A program made the translations under genes and the position numbers. From JAAXHH01 sp965248395 (GTDB lineage: Bacteria; JAAXHH01): a stretch of 64,000 bases of DNA. Location: assembly GCA_965248395.1 (NCBI GenBank), contig OZ252103.1, positions 2,666,001 through 2,730,000 of the forward strand. Reading direction: 5' to 3'. Below the pieces are notes generated by a model. It ran no database searches. It was not told the origin of the DNA and saw nothing but the letters and a program-made list of their open reading frames with translations. Positions 1-8,744 of this stretch are shown here, in pieces; position 1 is the stretch's first letter; the number at the start of each line of letters is the position of its first letter.

Positions 1-908
1 TGGGTGACTTTCGTCGCCTCGTAAGCCAGGACCGATTTGGCGTGCCGGATCTTTTCTCCCTGCAGTGCGCCGAGTTCGCGGACCTGATCCATGGGCAGGA
101 AGGTAAAGCGGGCCAGCAGTCCTTCCACGTCCCGGTCATCGACATTCACCCAGTACTGGTAGTAGTCGTAGGGCGAGGTCATGTCGGGATCGAGCCAGAG
201 TGCGCCGCCCAGCGTTTTTCCCATTTTCTGACCGTCCGACAGGGTCAGAAGGGGCGTGGTGACCGCCTGCGCCGCGGCGCGTTCCTTTCGCCGGATCAGG
301 TCGACGCCGGCCACGATATTCCCCCACTGGTCGTCTCCGCCGAGCTGCATCGTGCAACCGTAGTTGCGGAAGAGCATCAGGAAATCGTAAGCCTGGAGGA
401 CCTGGTAGTTGAACTCCAGGAAGGTCAGCCCCGTCTCCATGCGCAACCTGTAAGCTTCGGCCGTCAGCATTCTGTTGACGCTGAAATGCTCTCCGATCTC
501 CCGGATGAACGTGATGTAATTCAGCGTACGCAGCCACTCCGCGTTATTGACCAGCAGCGCTTTTCCGCTGTCGAAATCGAGGTAACGGCTAAGCTGCGTT
601 TTGATCCGCGTGATGTTCTGACCGATGGTCTCCGCAGTCAGCATCGGGCGGAGCTCGTCCTTGCCGCTCGGGTCGCTGATCATCGCCGTACCGCCGCCCA
701 CGAGGGCGATAGGATTATGGCCTCCTCGCTGTACGTGCGCAAGCGTCATGACCTGGACCAGGTGGCCGACGTGCAGGCTGCTCGCCGTCGGATCGAAACC
801 TATGTAACAGGTAACGGATTCCTCGTCAAAAGCGCGCGCTACGGCCTCTTCGTCCGTAACCTGCGAGACGAATCCGCGTTCTTTCAATACCTCGAATACG
901 CTGGACAT
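1..908 (-). CDS. tyrS: Tyrosyl-tRNA synthetase, N-terminal 302 codons (runs off the left edge)
   Basis: Class I aminoacyl-tRNA synthetase that charges tRNA-Tyr in the cytoplasm. Reading leftward from the ATG at 908, the protein begins MSSVFEVLKERGF. It has the HIGH-type ATP motif as HVGH at residues 46-49, the tyrosine-pocket stretch LGGDDQWGNI, and the KMSKS loop as KMGKT near residue 227, so the catalytic domain is present. The missing part is the C-terminal anticodon-binding and S4-like region; full proteins of this family are about 400-430 residues. The gene lies 16 bp downstream of an oxidoreductase gene on the same strand and is probably co-transcribed with it. The identification is secure; only the 3' end is unseen. 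Confidence 0.96.
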   Translation of the reverse strand, partial: MSSVFEVLKERGFVSQVTDEEAVARAFDEESVTCYIGFDPTASSLHVGHLVQVMTLAHVQRGGHNPIALVGGGTAMISDPSGKDELRPMLTAETIGQNITRIKTQLSRYLDFDSGKALLVNNAEWLRTLNYITFIREIGEHFSVNRMLTAEAYRLRMETGLTFLEFNYQVLQAYDFLMLFRNYGCTMQLGGDDQWGNIVAGVDLIRRKERAAAQAVTTPLLTLSDGQKMGKTLGGALWLDPDMTSPYDYYQYWVNVDDRDVEGLLARFTFLPMDQVRELGALQGEKIRHAKSVLAYEATKVT

Positions 909-924
909 GCTGGGTTCTTTCGGA

Positions 925-1899
925 TTACAGGGACACGGACTGTCCCGTCCTCGATGATTCGTAGATGGCGAGGATCAGCGCGAGAGACTTCTTGGCCTCC
1001 TCGCCCGTTATGCGGGGCGTGCCGCCGTGGCGGACCAGTTGGATCATGTCCTCGATCACGTTTTCGGGTCCGTTGTAGGGGAAGGGATCGTCTTTCGACT
1101 CGTCGGGAATGTGCCAGGTATCGATCTTGTTCCCGGTGGTAATGATCAGCCCCTGGTCGCCGTGCAGTTCGACGCCGGCGGGAATGGTGACCGGACACGT
1201 CGTCGTCCCGAGGATGGTTCCCACGGCCCCGCTCTTGAACCGAATCATGGCCATACCGAGGTCTTCGGACTCGATGTCGTGGTTGAACACGCCGATCTGA
1301 CCCTGGACGCTATCTACCGGTCCCATGTACCAGACCAGCAGATCGATCTGGTGCACGGACTGGTTGATCAGCGACCCTCCGCCGTCCAGTTTCCACGTTC
1401 CGTGCCAGCCCTTGTAATAGGCGTCATTCCTGAACCACTTGAGCCGCACTTCGCCCAGGATCGTCCTGCCGAGGCGCCCTTCGTCCACGGCCTGCTTGAC
1501 CCGGACGTTGTCGGCCATGTACCGCGCCTCGAAATCGATGGACAGGATAACACCGGCATCACGGCAGGCACTGATCATACGGTCCGCCCGTTCCAGCGTC
1601 ACGTCGATCGGCTTGGTAGTGATTACGTGCTTTCCGGCCTGCGCGGCCTCTATGGCGAAGTCGGCATGGGTGCCGCTCGGAGTCATTACGTTGATTACGC
1701 CTATATCGTCACGATCGAGCAGGCGCCTGTAGTCCTCGTACCAGTCTACGCCGTACTGCGCGGCCGCCTTCCGGCCCCGTTCTTCATCGAGTTCGGCGAC
1801 CGCCACGAGCCTGGCGCCTTCCGTCTCATGAATGCAACGCGCACGCACGTTGCCCATACCGAGCCCTATCACGCCGAACCCGACGGTATCGGTGCTCAA
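925..1899 (-). CDS. Gfo/Idh/MocA family oxidoreductase
   Basis: A 324-residue NAD(P)-dependent sugar or polyol dehydrogenase family protein, presumably cytoplasmic. The N-terminal Rossmann fold has the dinucleotide motif GVIGLGMGN at about residues 9-17. The family EKP motif appears as TKP in the stretch HVITTKPIDVT, so its acidic residue is changed. A family-type active-site segment (GGGSLINQSVHQIDL) is followed by the beta-sheet C-terminal domain. The start is TTG at 1899: GGAGAG lies six bases upstream and no in-frame ATG fits better. The substrate cannot be read from the sequence. It precedes tyrS by 16 bp, which looks like chance operon membership rather than shared function. Confidence 0.9.
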   Translation of the reverse strand: MSTDTVGFGVIGLGMGNVRARCIHETEGARLVAVAELDEERGRKAAAQYGVDWYEDYRRLLDRDDIGVINVMTPSGTHADFAIEAAQAGKHVITTKPIDVTLERADRMISACRDAGVILSIDFEARYMADNVRVKQAVDEGRLGRTILGEVRLKWFRNDAYYKGWHGTWKLDGGGSLINQSVHQIDLLVWYMGPVDSVQGQIGVFNHDIESEDLGMAMIRFKSGAVGTILGTTTCPVTIPAGVELHGDQGLIITTGNKIDTWHIPDESKDDPFPYNGPENVIEDMIQLVRHGGTPRITGEEAKKSLALILAIYESSRTGQSVSL

Positions 1900-1987
1900 G
1901 TCAATCTCTCCATAGTGTACTTGGATTCTTCAGGATCGATCCGGGTCAGACCCTTGTCTGCCGGATCGACAATCGGTGCAACGCCGC
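1900..1987 (-). other. Short spacer rich in small palindromes
   Basis: Between the unknown gene and the oxidoreductase gene the spacer contains a 10-bp perfect palindrome GGATCGATCC (1933-1942), immediately followed by GGGTC-A-GACCC (1943-1953). It also has a competing CAGAC/GTCTG hairpin on the minus-strand transcript. I see no T-run, so this is not a standard terminator. It may be an operator, an mRNA-processing site, or chance. Confidence 0.35.
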
Positions 1988-2335
1988 TCATTCTTCGAAC
2001 CGACCTAAACCTACAGTCAGGAACTCGCCCGCCAGCAACTCACTCAGGATCACCACCTTGTTCCCCGTGCGCCGGTGCAGATCCTCGAGTACTTCCTCCC
2101 CGGCAAGCTCGTCGACGCAGCCGACGTGCTCCACGTATTCTGCCACGAGATCCTCGTTCCATTCTCCATCGATACTGGCTGTAACGTAGACCGAAAAGGT
2201 TTTGATAGGCATCGGATATTCATCCGAAATCATCACCTGAACATCCCTAATCGCTTCATTCACTCGAATCGACTGGACACTCTTCTCCTTTAACTCACGA
2301 ATCATATCGTTGAGATCGGTGAATGTAAGCTTCAT
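1988..2335 (-). CDS. Hypothetical protein, 115 residues
   Basis: A small soluble-looking acidic protein that I do not recognise. It starts MKLTFTDLNDMIREL at the ATG at 2335, with an AAAGGAG site 6 bases upstream. A longer frame reaching to 2407 exists, but the ribosome site decides for 2335. There is no signal peptide or membrane segment. The middle contains alternating hydrophobic strands (IKTFSVYVTASI) and the C-terminal part looks helical then strand-like (NKVVILSELLAGEFLTVG). It sits 88 bp upstream of the Gfo/Idh/MocA gene on the same strand, downstream of a candidate promoter at 2480-2508. The reading frame and ribosome site support a real gene; the function is unknown. Confidence 0.75.
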   Translation of the reverse strand: MKLTFTDLNDMIRELKEKSVQSIRVNEAIRDVQVMISDEYPMPIKTFSVYVTASIDGEWNEDLVAEYVEHVGCVDELAGEEVLEDLHRRTGNKVVILSELLAGEFLTVGLGRFEE

Positions 2336-2479
2336 GGAAAGGCTCCTTTCCGGCCACGGGCCGTATACCTGCAAATCGGTATGACAGCGCAAGAATGAAG
2401 GACGCAACGCAGGCAGCCCTGCTCAACGAGTTGCGACCCGAAACTCTGGGAAATCCTTTCGTGGCATTGATCTGCACTT

Positions 2480-2508
2480 AGGCTAAGCGGAAGGCGGCGT
2501 GATGTCAA
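2480..2508 (-). promoter_or_regulatory. Candidate sigma-70 promoter for the leftward unknown gene
   Basis: On the minus strand there is a perfect -35 TTGACA (2508-2503), a 17-bp spacer and TAGCCT as -10 (2485-2480). The -10 matches the consensus at only three positions. The predicted leader is about 140 nt long. Confidence 0.4.
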
Positions 2509-2612
2509 GCTTTTTTAAGCGTGATTTCTTACGGAAATTATCAATGAAATCGCTTCTTTATAAGGGCCTGTGCACGCTATTCCTGGACCAATGTCTGCGG
2601 ATGAGTCCATCC

Positions 2613-2641
2613 TTGACAGGACCACCTCGTTTTTCTAACTT
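2613..2641 (+). promoter_or_regulatory. Candidate sigma-70 promoter for the GNAT gene
   Basis: TTGACA at 2613-2618, a 17-bp spacer, then TAACTT at 2636-2641. The -35 is perfect and the -10 is weak. The distance to the GNAT start codon is about 95 bp. Confidence 0.4.
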
Positions 2642-2739
2642 GGATACTAGAGATCAGAGGAGATTACACGAAATCAAACGCCCGCCTGCAGGCCTGTTTT
2701 TGGCGTCGAGAGGGGCGATACAGACCGAAGGAGACATCC

Positions 2740-3327
2740 ATGCTGGAAGAAATCCTGGCCCAGGAATATCCGAAGACAGAAACGCTGAAGAACGGCTCAG
2801 AGGTCACGATCCGCCCGCTCGAATCGGATGACGTGGAGGCGCTGTACGCTTTTTTCCAGTCCATTTCCAGGAAAGACCGGATCTTCCTAAAAGACGACAT
2901 ACGGGACAAGCACATCATCGAGGGATGGTGCGGCTCAATTGACTGGGAGGTCGTCATCCCCATTGTTGGGATCGTGGACGACGAAATCGTCGCCGAAGTC
3001 TCATTGCATCGCGAGCGCCGCGGCTGGAAAAGCCATATCGGGAAACTGCGCCTGGTCGTTCACCCCGAATACCGCCGCCAGGGCCTGGCGATCGAAATGA
3101 TCAACGAGTTGATCAGCGTCTCCCTCCACACTGGATCCATCGAGCAACTCAACGCCGAATGCATGGTGGACGTCCAGCGAGGCGCGATACTACTGCTACA
3201 ACTGGTCGGTTTCGTGCAGCGAGCCATCCTGCCCGATCAGGTCCGCGACATCGAGGGGAAACTGCATGACCTGGCCCTGCTGTCCTATACCCTGAGGAAC
3301 CCGGAAGACGTCCCGGCGCTGGACTAG
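2740..3327 (+). CDS. GNAT family N-acetyltransferase
   Basis: A 195-residue acyl-CoA-dependent acetyltransferase of the GNAT fold. After a short N-terminal region, IRPLESDDVEALYAFF resembles the usual beta1-alpha1 start. The acetyl-CoA motif A is LRLVVHPEYRRQGLA at about residues 105-120, with the Q/RxxGxG-like pyrophosphate loop reduced to RRQGLA. The start is supported by AAGGAG six bases before the ATG. The substrate (small molecule, peptide N-terminus or rRNA/protein lysine) cannot be told. It stands alone, with a leftward gene on one side and the end of the leftward ABC cluster on the other. Confidence 0.85.
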   Translation: MLEEILAQEYPKTETLKNGSEVTIRPLESDDVEALYAFFQSISRKDRIFLKDDIRDKHIIEGWCGSIDWEVVIPIVGIVDDEIVAEVSLHRERRGWKSHIGKLRLVVHPEYRRQGLAIEMINELISVSLHTGSIEQLNAECMVDVQRGAILLLQLVGFVQRAILPDQVRDIEGKLHDLALLSYTLRNPEDVPALD

Positions 3328-3389
3328 TGCCGGAGCCGGTTCGCCAACCGTACTGAATGCCAGCCCAGGCCGCGTATAAACGGGGTTCT

Positions 3390-4199
3390 TCACCCCTTCA
3401 CCGCACCGATGGTAATGCTTCGCACGAAGTAGGGCTGGAAGATCAGGAAGACGATGATCATAGGCAGGGCGGACACCGCGGCCCCGGCCATGAGCAGGCC
3501 GTAATCGGTGAAATACTGGTTCTGCAAGGTGTTCAGCCCGATCTGCAGGGTCATCATCGAACTCCGGTTGATCACGATCAGCGGCCACAGAAACTCGTTC
3601 CACACCCCCGTGAAGGTGAAGATGCCGAGGACCCCCATCCCGGGCTTCGCCAGCGGTAGAATTACCCGCTGAAACACCCCCCACTCCCCGCAACCGTCCA
3701 TGCGCGCCGCTTCGATGAGTTCCGTGGGCAGCGTCTGCAGGAACTGTTTCATCAGGAAAATGGAAAAGGGCATGATCAGCGCGGGGACGATGAGCGCCTT
3801 GTAGGTGTTGATCCAGTCCAGCTTGACGATCAGCGCGTAGAGCGGAATGATGGTCAACTGGCTCGGAACGAACATGAGGCTGATCACCGTCCAGAAGATC
3901 GTCTGCCGGCCGGGAAAGATCTTCTTTGCCAGCGTGTACCCGGCGAGCGTGCCGAGCAGCACGTTGGACAGGGTCACCGTACCCGTCACGATGAGGGAAT
4001 TGGAGATCCAGGTGAGGATCTCGGAACCGTTGAACAGACGGGCGAAGTTGATCCACGACGCCGGCGCCGGAACCAGGCTCGGCGGGAAGGCGAGTACCAC
4101 CGACGGGGTCTGGAACGCGGTAGTGACGATCCAGTACAGCGGCATCAGCGTCAGCGCGGCGAAGAGTACGAGAAGGGTATGGGAAACGTAACGGAACAT
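3390..4199 (-). CDS. Carbohydrate ABC transporter permease (MalG/UgpE type)
   Basis: A 269-residue inner-membrane subunit of a sugar ABC importer with about six membrane helices. The first helix is LLVLFAALTLMPLYWIV at residues 9-25. The cytoplasmic EAA loop that contacts the ATPase is seen as EAARMDG followed by VILPLAKPG near residues 165-185. It ends the leftward cluster, 25 bp after the partner permease. The ATPase subunit is not encoded nearby, as is common for transporters that share a general MsmK-type ATPase. Confidence 0.93.
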   Translation of the reverse strand: MFRYVSHTLLVLFAALTLMPLYWIVTTAFQTPSVVLAFPPSLVPAPASWINFARLFNGSEILTWISNSLIVTGTVTLSNVLLGTLAGYTLAKKIFPGRQTIFWTVISLMFVPSQLTIIPLYALIVKLDWINTYKALIVPALIMPFSIFLMKQFLQTLPTELIEAARMDGCGEWGVFQRVILPLAKPGMGVLGIFTFTGVWNEFLWPLIVINRSSMMTLQIGLNTLQNQYFTDYGLLMAGAAVSALPMIIVFLIFQPYFVRSITIGAVKG

Positions 4200-4224
4200 G
4201 GTCGTCCGGGATCAGGGGTTCGAA

Positions 4225-5109
4225 TCAGTATTCCACGTCGCTGGCCAGCCACTTGTACTGCAGCACCGCGATGCCGGCCAGGCTGAGGGAAAGCAGCGTC
4301 GCCTCGGCGGCGGCCTTGCCGAAATCAAAGTACGCGAAAGCATCCGTATAGATCAGGTAGACCAGCGTGGTCGTCGCGTAATCCGGGCCGCCTCCCGTCA
4401 TCATGAGCACCTGGGTAAACACCTGGAAGGAGGCGATGGTACTGGTGACGAGCAGGTAAAGCAGCGTCGGACGCAGCAGGGGCAGGGTAATCTTACAGTA
4501 CTGCCGCCAGGGTCCGGCCCCGTCCATCCGCGCCGCCTCGTAGTAACTGGAAGGGATGCTGCCCATGGCCGCCGTCAGGAGCACGATGGCGGCGCCGTGC
4601 CCGCCTATGATCGCCATGAACATGAGGGACGGTAGGGCCATCTGGGGATCGCTTGTCCACAGGAAGGGACCTGCTCCCACCAACGAGAGCGCGTAGTTGA
4701 GCAGGCCCCGGGCCGGGTTGAACAGCCAGAGCCAGACGAGGGAAAGAATCGCCCCGGAAGTCACCACCGGAATGTAAAAAGCCGACTTGAAGATGGCCTC
4801 GGCCCAGGCGTACTTCAGTCCGAAGATGACGTAGGCCAGGAACAGCGAGATCAGCAGGCTCGCGGGCACCACGCCGCAGGTGTACAGCGTGGAGATTCCC
4901 AGCGCTTTCCAGAACAGGTCATCTGAAAGAGCGAAGGCGTAGTTGCCCAGGCCGGCCCATACCGGCTGTCCCCCGGGGAAATAGTCGGCGAACCCCAAGA
5001 GGATCGTCGCCGCCATCGGGAGCAGGTTGAAGACCGCGAACAGCATGAGGGGAAGCAGGAGGAACAGGTAAGCCCAACGTTCCTTCAGGATGGTTCGGAA
5101 CAGGCTCAA
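4225..5109 (-). CDS. Sugar ABC transporter permease (MalF/UgpA type)
   Basis: The 294-residue partner permease. It has an N-terminal hydrophobic helix (YLFLLLPLMLFAVFNLL) and further helices. The EAA loop is EAARMDGAGPWRQYCKITLPLLRP near residues 190-213. The start codon is TTG at 5109, overlapping the TGA stop of the binding-protein gene by four bases (TTGA), so translation is probably coupled. No in-frame ATG occurs before residue 22, which would remove part of the first helix. Confidence 0.92.
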   Translation of the reverse strand: MSLFRTILKERWAYLFLLLPLMLFAVFNLLPMAATILLGFADYFPGGQPVWAGLGNYAFALSDDLFWKALGISTLYTCGVVPASLLISLFLAYVIFGLKYAWAEAIFKSAFYIPVVTSGAILSLVWLWLFNPARGLLNYALSLVGAGPFLWTSDPQMALPSLMFMAIIGGHGAAIVLLTAAMGSIPSSYYEAARMDGAGPWRQYCKITLPLLRPTLLYLLVTSTIASFQVFTQVLMMTGGGPDYATTTLVYLIYTDAFAYFDFGKAAAEATLLSLSLAGIAVLQYKWLASDVEY

Positions 5110-6542
5110 GATGACGGTCCCGGGGCCTGGGACCCCGCCCCGGCGCGCAGCCGTCGTTCGATGTCCCTCCGTATGAACCGGTTGCCTCTCCAGACCAGAT
5201 CGTCGAGCGCCTTCCCCGGCGTGGTCTGCCTGGACATGGCCCCCTGGAAAGCGCTGAGCGTCATGTTCACAAGCGGAATGCCGTATCCCTGTATGGCGTC
5301 CTTCGTGCCGTAGCGGGCTACGCGCAGGACGTATTGCTGGAAGGGATCGTCGGACCAGACATCGATTGCCGAATGGCGTGTGGGCAGGGTGGACAAGGCG
5401 TAGGCGGCTTCCCGTTCATGGTGCGTGTTGGTGAGAAATTTCGCCAGCGCGATGACGAGTTCCCGCTTTTCCCCTTCTTCCTGCCGGAACACGCAGGGCG
5501 AGTCCGCCACGACGAAGGCGCCGGGACTGATGCCGGGAAGCGACGGGTACATCATGGGATAGAGTTCGATGACGCCTTCCTCGATCACGCCGGTCTCCAG
5601 CGCACGCTCGTGGGCGAGCCGGGTTCCGTGATAGGCCTGGCGCATCGCAAGCTTGCCCGAATTCCACAGGTCGGACACATCGTTGTTGCGCAGACCGACC
5701 GAACCCTGGGGCACCACGCGGTGTACGTGTTCCAGGTCCACCAGGAACTGCAGGGCTCTCACGCCCATCTCGCTGTTGATCACGAGGCTGTCGCCGCTGT
5801 CATTGAACTGCCGCGCGCCGTGTCCCCAGAAGAAGGGCATCTGGTCCTGCTGCGGCGAGTTGCGCTGAAAGGGCATGGCGAAGCCATACACGTCGATCCG
5901 GCCGTCGCCGTCCCGGTCGAAGGTTGTCGCGCGGGCGGCCTCGAGGAACTGTTCAAAGGTCCACAGCCGGTCTCCTTCCGCGGGCAGCAGGTGCGTGGCG
6001 TTCCGTTCGCGGAAGATCTCGAGATTCGCCATCATGTACCTGTTGCCCCCGATGAATGGCAGAAAATAGTGTTTCCCTTCGTATTCGCTGAAACCGTAGA
6101 AAGGGCCAAAATCTGCGATGTCTTCTTCGGAAAGGTGATCGTCGAAGGCTTCCAGGAGTCCGAACCGGGCGTACTTCAGCGCGATGCCCGAGGTGCTGAT
6201 CAGGATGTCCGGGGGACGGCCCGAAGCGACGGCGATGTCGATCTTCTGAAAACCGTTCGTCCAGTCCAGCGTTTCAATGTCTATCCGGATCTTCTTGCCG
6301 GGATAAAGGGCTTTGAAGTCGGCGGCGACCTTGTTATACCAGTCCTTGCGCGTATATTGTGCCCGCCGCGGATCGTCGAGCGGCACGCCGTCCAGTTCGT
6401 GGCCGGTAACACCGATCCAGTAATCCTGGGTCCAGAGCGTGATCCCGATCTCGTCCTCCTCCAGCGGCGCATCCACGCCACAGGCGCAAAGGACGACCAG
6501 GACCAACCCGATACAGCGGGGCTTTCTCATGGCGCAACCCAT
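5106..6542 (-). CDS. Extracellular solute-binding lipoprotein of a sugar ABC importer
   Basis: A 478-residue family 1 extracellular solute-binding protein. The N-terminus is a lipoprotein signal: basic MRKPR, the hydrophobic core CIGLVLVVL, then a lipobox-like LCAC with the cysteine near residue 21. The mature part has the family pattern of a periplasmic sugar-binding protein (QKIDIAVASGRPPDILIS; NSGKLAMRQAYHG). An internal ATG at 6530 would start exactly at MRKPRC and is an equally good start. It begins 1-13 bp after the DUF72 gene stop and overlaps the first permease by 4 bp. The sugar is unknown. Confidence 0.9.
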   Translation of the reverse strand: MGCAMRKPRCIGLVLVVLCACGVDAPLEEDEIGITLWTQDYWIGVTGHELDGVPLDDPRRAQYTRKDWYNKVAADFKALYPGKKIRIDIETLDWTNGFQKIDIAVASGRPPDILISTSGIALKYARFGLLEAFDDHLSEEDIADFGPFYGFSEYEGKHYFLPFIGGNRYMMANLEIFRERNATHLLPAEGDRLWTFEQFLEAARATTFDRDGDGRIDVYGFAMPFQRNSPQQDQMPFFWGHGARQFNDSGDSLVINSEMGVRALQFLVDLEHVHRVVPQGSVGLRNNDVSDLWNSGKLAMRQAYHGTRLAHERALETGVIEEGVIELYPMMYPSLPGISPGAFVVADSPCVFRQEEGEKRELVIALAKFLTNTHHEREAAYALSTLPTRHSAIDVWSDDPFQQYVLRVARYGTKDAIQGYGIPLVNMTLSAFQGAMSRQTTPGKALDDLVWRGNRFIRRDIERRLRAGAGSQAPGPSS

Positions 6543-6543
6543 T

Positions 6544-7362
6544 TCAGAATAGACTCAACTGGCGTTCGAAATCCGGGACGACTGTGTCCAGCCCGAGCAG
6601 CCGTTTCATTCGGTTGCAGTCGTTGGGCGAATGTCCGGAATAGTAGTTGTTGAAAAACCCGAACAGTGCGTCGACCCGGGGCAGGATGTCCCGTTTCACC
6701 CGTTCCGCCCACTTGATGAGATCCTGGCTGCGGTCGACGACGGATTCCCTGAAGTGGCCGATGCGCGGGTCCTCCGTGTCTCCCATCCATCGGATATAGG
6801 TAAAATCCGCGGTGATCTCGGGTACGATCGGCATGACACGGGGATGGTCCTGTATGGTCCAGGCCGCGCGGTGCATTCGGAGGAGTTCGAACACCGCCGG
6901 TTTGATCCAGGACGCGTGGCGGAATTCGAAGGCGAAGCGGAAGTCCGCGGTCGGAAGGAGTTTCAGGAAGGACTCCACGCGGGAGAAGGTCCCCGAGTTG
7001 CATTGAAAACCGGGAGGAAGCTGAACGAGCAGGCATCCGAGCCGGTCGCCCAGAAGGGCCATGCTGGCCAGGAACGGGGTAAGGAGTTCCTCTGCTTCGA
7101 CCAGCCCTCTTTCGTGGGTGATTTTACCGGGGAGTTTAGCCGTAAAACGAAACGTGCCTGGGGTACGGTCGCGCCAGGCAGTCACCACCTCGGGCCTGGG
7201 AATAAAATGGAAGGTGCTGTCAATCTCCAGCGCGTCGAACACCCGGGCATAGTACCGCAGCAGTTCTTTCCGATCGGCGTTGCGGGCATAAAAAGAACCC
7301 GACCAGTCCTTGTACGTCCATCCCATCGTGCCGATGTGCAGAGAGCCCCACTCCACGGTCAT
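6544..7362 (-). CDS. DUF72 (YecE-like) TIM-barrel protein
   Basis: A 272-residue member of the DUF72 family, predicted TIM barrel of unknown enzymatic role. Hallmarks seen are the N-terminal GTMGWTYKDWSGSFY, the segment LEIDSTFHFIPRPEVVTAWRDRTP, FRFTAKLPGKITHERGL, FEFRHASW in the middle, and FFNNYYSGHSPNDC near the C-terminus. The start has GGAG five bases upstream. It lies 55 bp after the E2 gene and 1 bp before the binding-protein gene, so it is part of the leftward run. Position alone does not link it to either neighbour. Confidence 0.92.
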   Translation of the reverse strand: MTVEWGSLHIGTMGWTYKDWSGSFYARNADRKELLRYYARVFDALEIDSTFHFIPRPEVVTAWRDRTPGTFRFTAKLPGKITHERGLVEAEELLTPFLASMALLGDRLGCLLVQLPPGFQCNSGTFSRVESFLKLLPTADFRFAFEFRHASWIKPAVFELLRMHRAAWTIQDHPRVMPIVPEITADFTYIRWMGDTEDPRIGHFRESVVDRSQDLIKWAERVKRDILPRVDALFGFFNNYYSGHSPNDCNRMKRLLGLDTVVPDFERQLSLF

Positions 7363-7417
7363 ATCCGCTCCGTACGGATTCGCCCGTGCGATCCGGCGGA
7401 CGGACCCTAAGGCCGGG

Positions 7418-8716
7418 TCAGACTCCGACCCGGTCCGTATCGAATGACTCCAGGTTGCGCGTGATGTCCCTGATATACCTGGCGGCGTTCAGGCCGTCGA
7501 TGAAACGATGATCGAAGGACAGGCTCATGAACATCATGGATCGAATGGCCAGGGAATCATCCGCCTGCACGACGACCTGCTTCTTGACGCTTCCCGTGGC
7601 TATGATGCCCGCTTCGGGCTGGTTGATGATCGGCGTGCCGAAAAGCGTGTCCCACATGCCCGGATTGGTCAGGGTGAATGTGCTGCCTTTCAGGTCATCG
7701 GGAGACAGCTTGCGGTCATGGGCCCGCTTGGCCAGGTCATGGGCTGCCTGGGCAATGCCCGCGAAGTCCATCTCGTCCGCGTGGCGGATGACCGGTACCA
7801 CGACCCCCTTTTCTAGTCCGACCGCCAGTCCCATGTTCACGTGCTTCCACTGTAGGATCCGTTCATCATCCATCGTGGCATTCATCATGGGGTTCGCTCG
7901 AAGTGCGTCGACGATGGCAGAGATGAAGAAAGGCGTCAGCGTCAGCTTGATGCCGGTCTTCTGCTGGAACCGTTCACGGACCTGTTCCCGATACCGGACG
8001 ATGTGCGTCATGTCTACTTCGGAAACCGAGGTCACGTGGGGGGACACCATCTTGCTGCGAATCATGTGCTCGGCGATGGTCTTACGCAGAGTGTCCATCG
8101 TCACGATACGGGCTTCTTCCGGGCCTGTTGGACGGGAAACCTGAATATAGTCGGAAGTGTCTTCCTCGGCCGCGGCCGGTTCGGGAATGCGCGATGCCCG
8201 GCGTTCCAGGTACGATATCAGATCGTCCCGGGTTACCCTACCGTCTTTTCCGGTACCCTCCAGGGTTTCCAGCGTAGCCATGTCGATACGTTCTTCCCGG
8301 GCAATGCGCAATACGAGGGGCGAATAGAACCGCTCGGACTGGGCTCGCCTGGGCGGTCCCGCATCGTCGGCGGACATATCGGCCAGCGGTGAGGCTTCAG
8401 CCTCGATCTCTAACGGTTTTGATCCCGCGCCATCGGGCGCAGCCTTCTGCTCATCCTCATCGACCCGGTCCGAATCAGCCTCATCACCCGTATCGATGAC
8501 ACCGATCACCTCGCCGATGGCCACCGTGATCCCTTCGGCCACGCGTATTTCGGAAAGCACACCGCCCTTGATGGCAGGTATGTCCGTATCGATCTTATCG
8601 GTGGTGATTTCCACCACGGACTCGTCCCGTTCGATCGGATCGCCGACTTTCTTCAACCAGCGGATAACCGTTCCTTCTTCTACGCTTTCGCCGAGTCTGG
8701 GCATTACGATGTTCAC
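7418..8716 (-). CDS. 2-oxoacid dehydrogenase E2, dihydrolipoamide acyltransferase
   Basis: The core acyltransferase of a pyruvate or branched-chain 2-oxoacid dehydrogenase complex, 432 residues. Domains in order: one lipoyl domain with the lipoylated lysine in EITTDKIDTD, an acidic linker, a peripheral-subunit-binding domain (SPLVLRIAREERIDMATLETL), and the catalytic domain with FDHRFIDGLNAARYI carrying the active-site His and Asp. I chose the GTG at 8716, which has AAAGAGG ten bases upstream. An ATG at 8764 would overlap the E1-beta gene by 20 bp and add 16 atypical residues. E1-alpha, E1-beta and lipB lie directly upstream. E3 is not in the window. Confidence 0.95.
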   Translation of the reverse strand: MNIVMPRLGESVEEGTVIRWLKKVGDPIERDESVVEITTDKIDTDIPAIKGGVLSEIRVAEGITVAIGEVIGVIDTGDEADSDRVDEDEQKAAPDGAGSKPLEIEAEASPLADMSADDAGPPRRAQSERFYSPLVLRIAREERIDMATLETLEGTGKDGRVTRDDLISYLERRASRIPEPAAAEEDTSDYIQVSRPTGPEEARIVTMDTLRKTIAEHMIRSKMVSPHVTSVSEVDMTHIVRYREQVRERFQQKTGIKLTLTPFFISAIVDALRANPMMNATMDDERILQWKHVNMGLAVGLEKGVVVPVIRHADEMDFAGIAQAAHDLAKRAHDRKLSPDDLKGSTFTLTNPGMWDTLFGTPIINQPEAGIIATGSVKKQVVVQADDSLAIRSMMFMSLSFDHRFIDGLNAARYIRDITRNLESFDTDRVGV

Positions 8717-8744
8717 GTTTCGGTATCCTCTTTGATTTTTCCGA

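Larger units (their letters stand above)
2336..2739. other. Divergent intergenic region, about 400 bp, no gene seen
   Basis: This is the spacer between the leftward unknown gene and the rightward GNAT gene. It is more AT-rich than the genes around it. I see one candidate promoter in each direction (2480-2508 minus, 2613-2641 plus) and a GCCTGCAGGC palindrome near 2685. No open frame with a convincing ribosome site is present. Confidence 0.6.

Noticed and set aside
1027..2184. Long rightward open frame opposite the Gfo/Idh/MocA gene
   Set aside because: The leftward frame has a clear family match; the rightward one is low-complexity and has no ribosome site.
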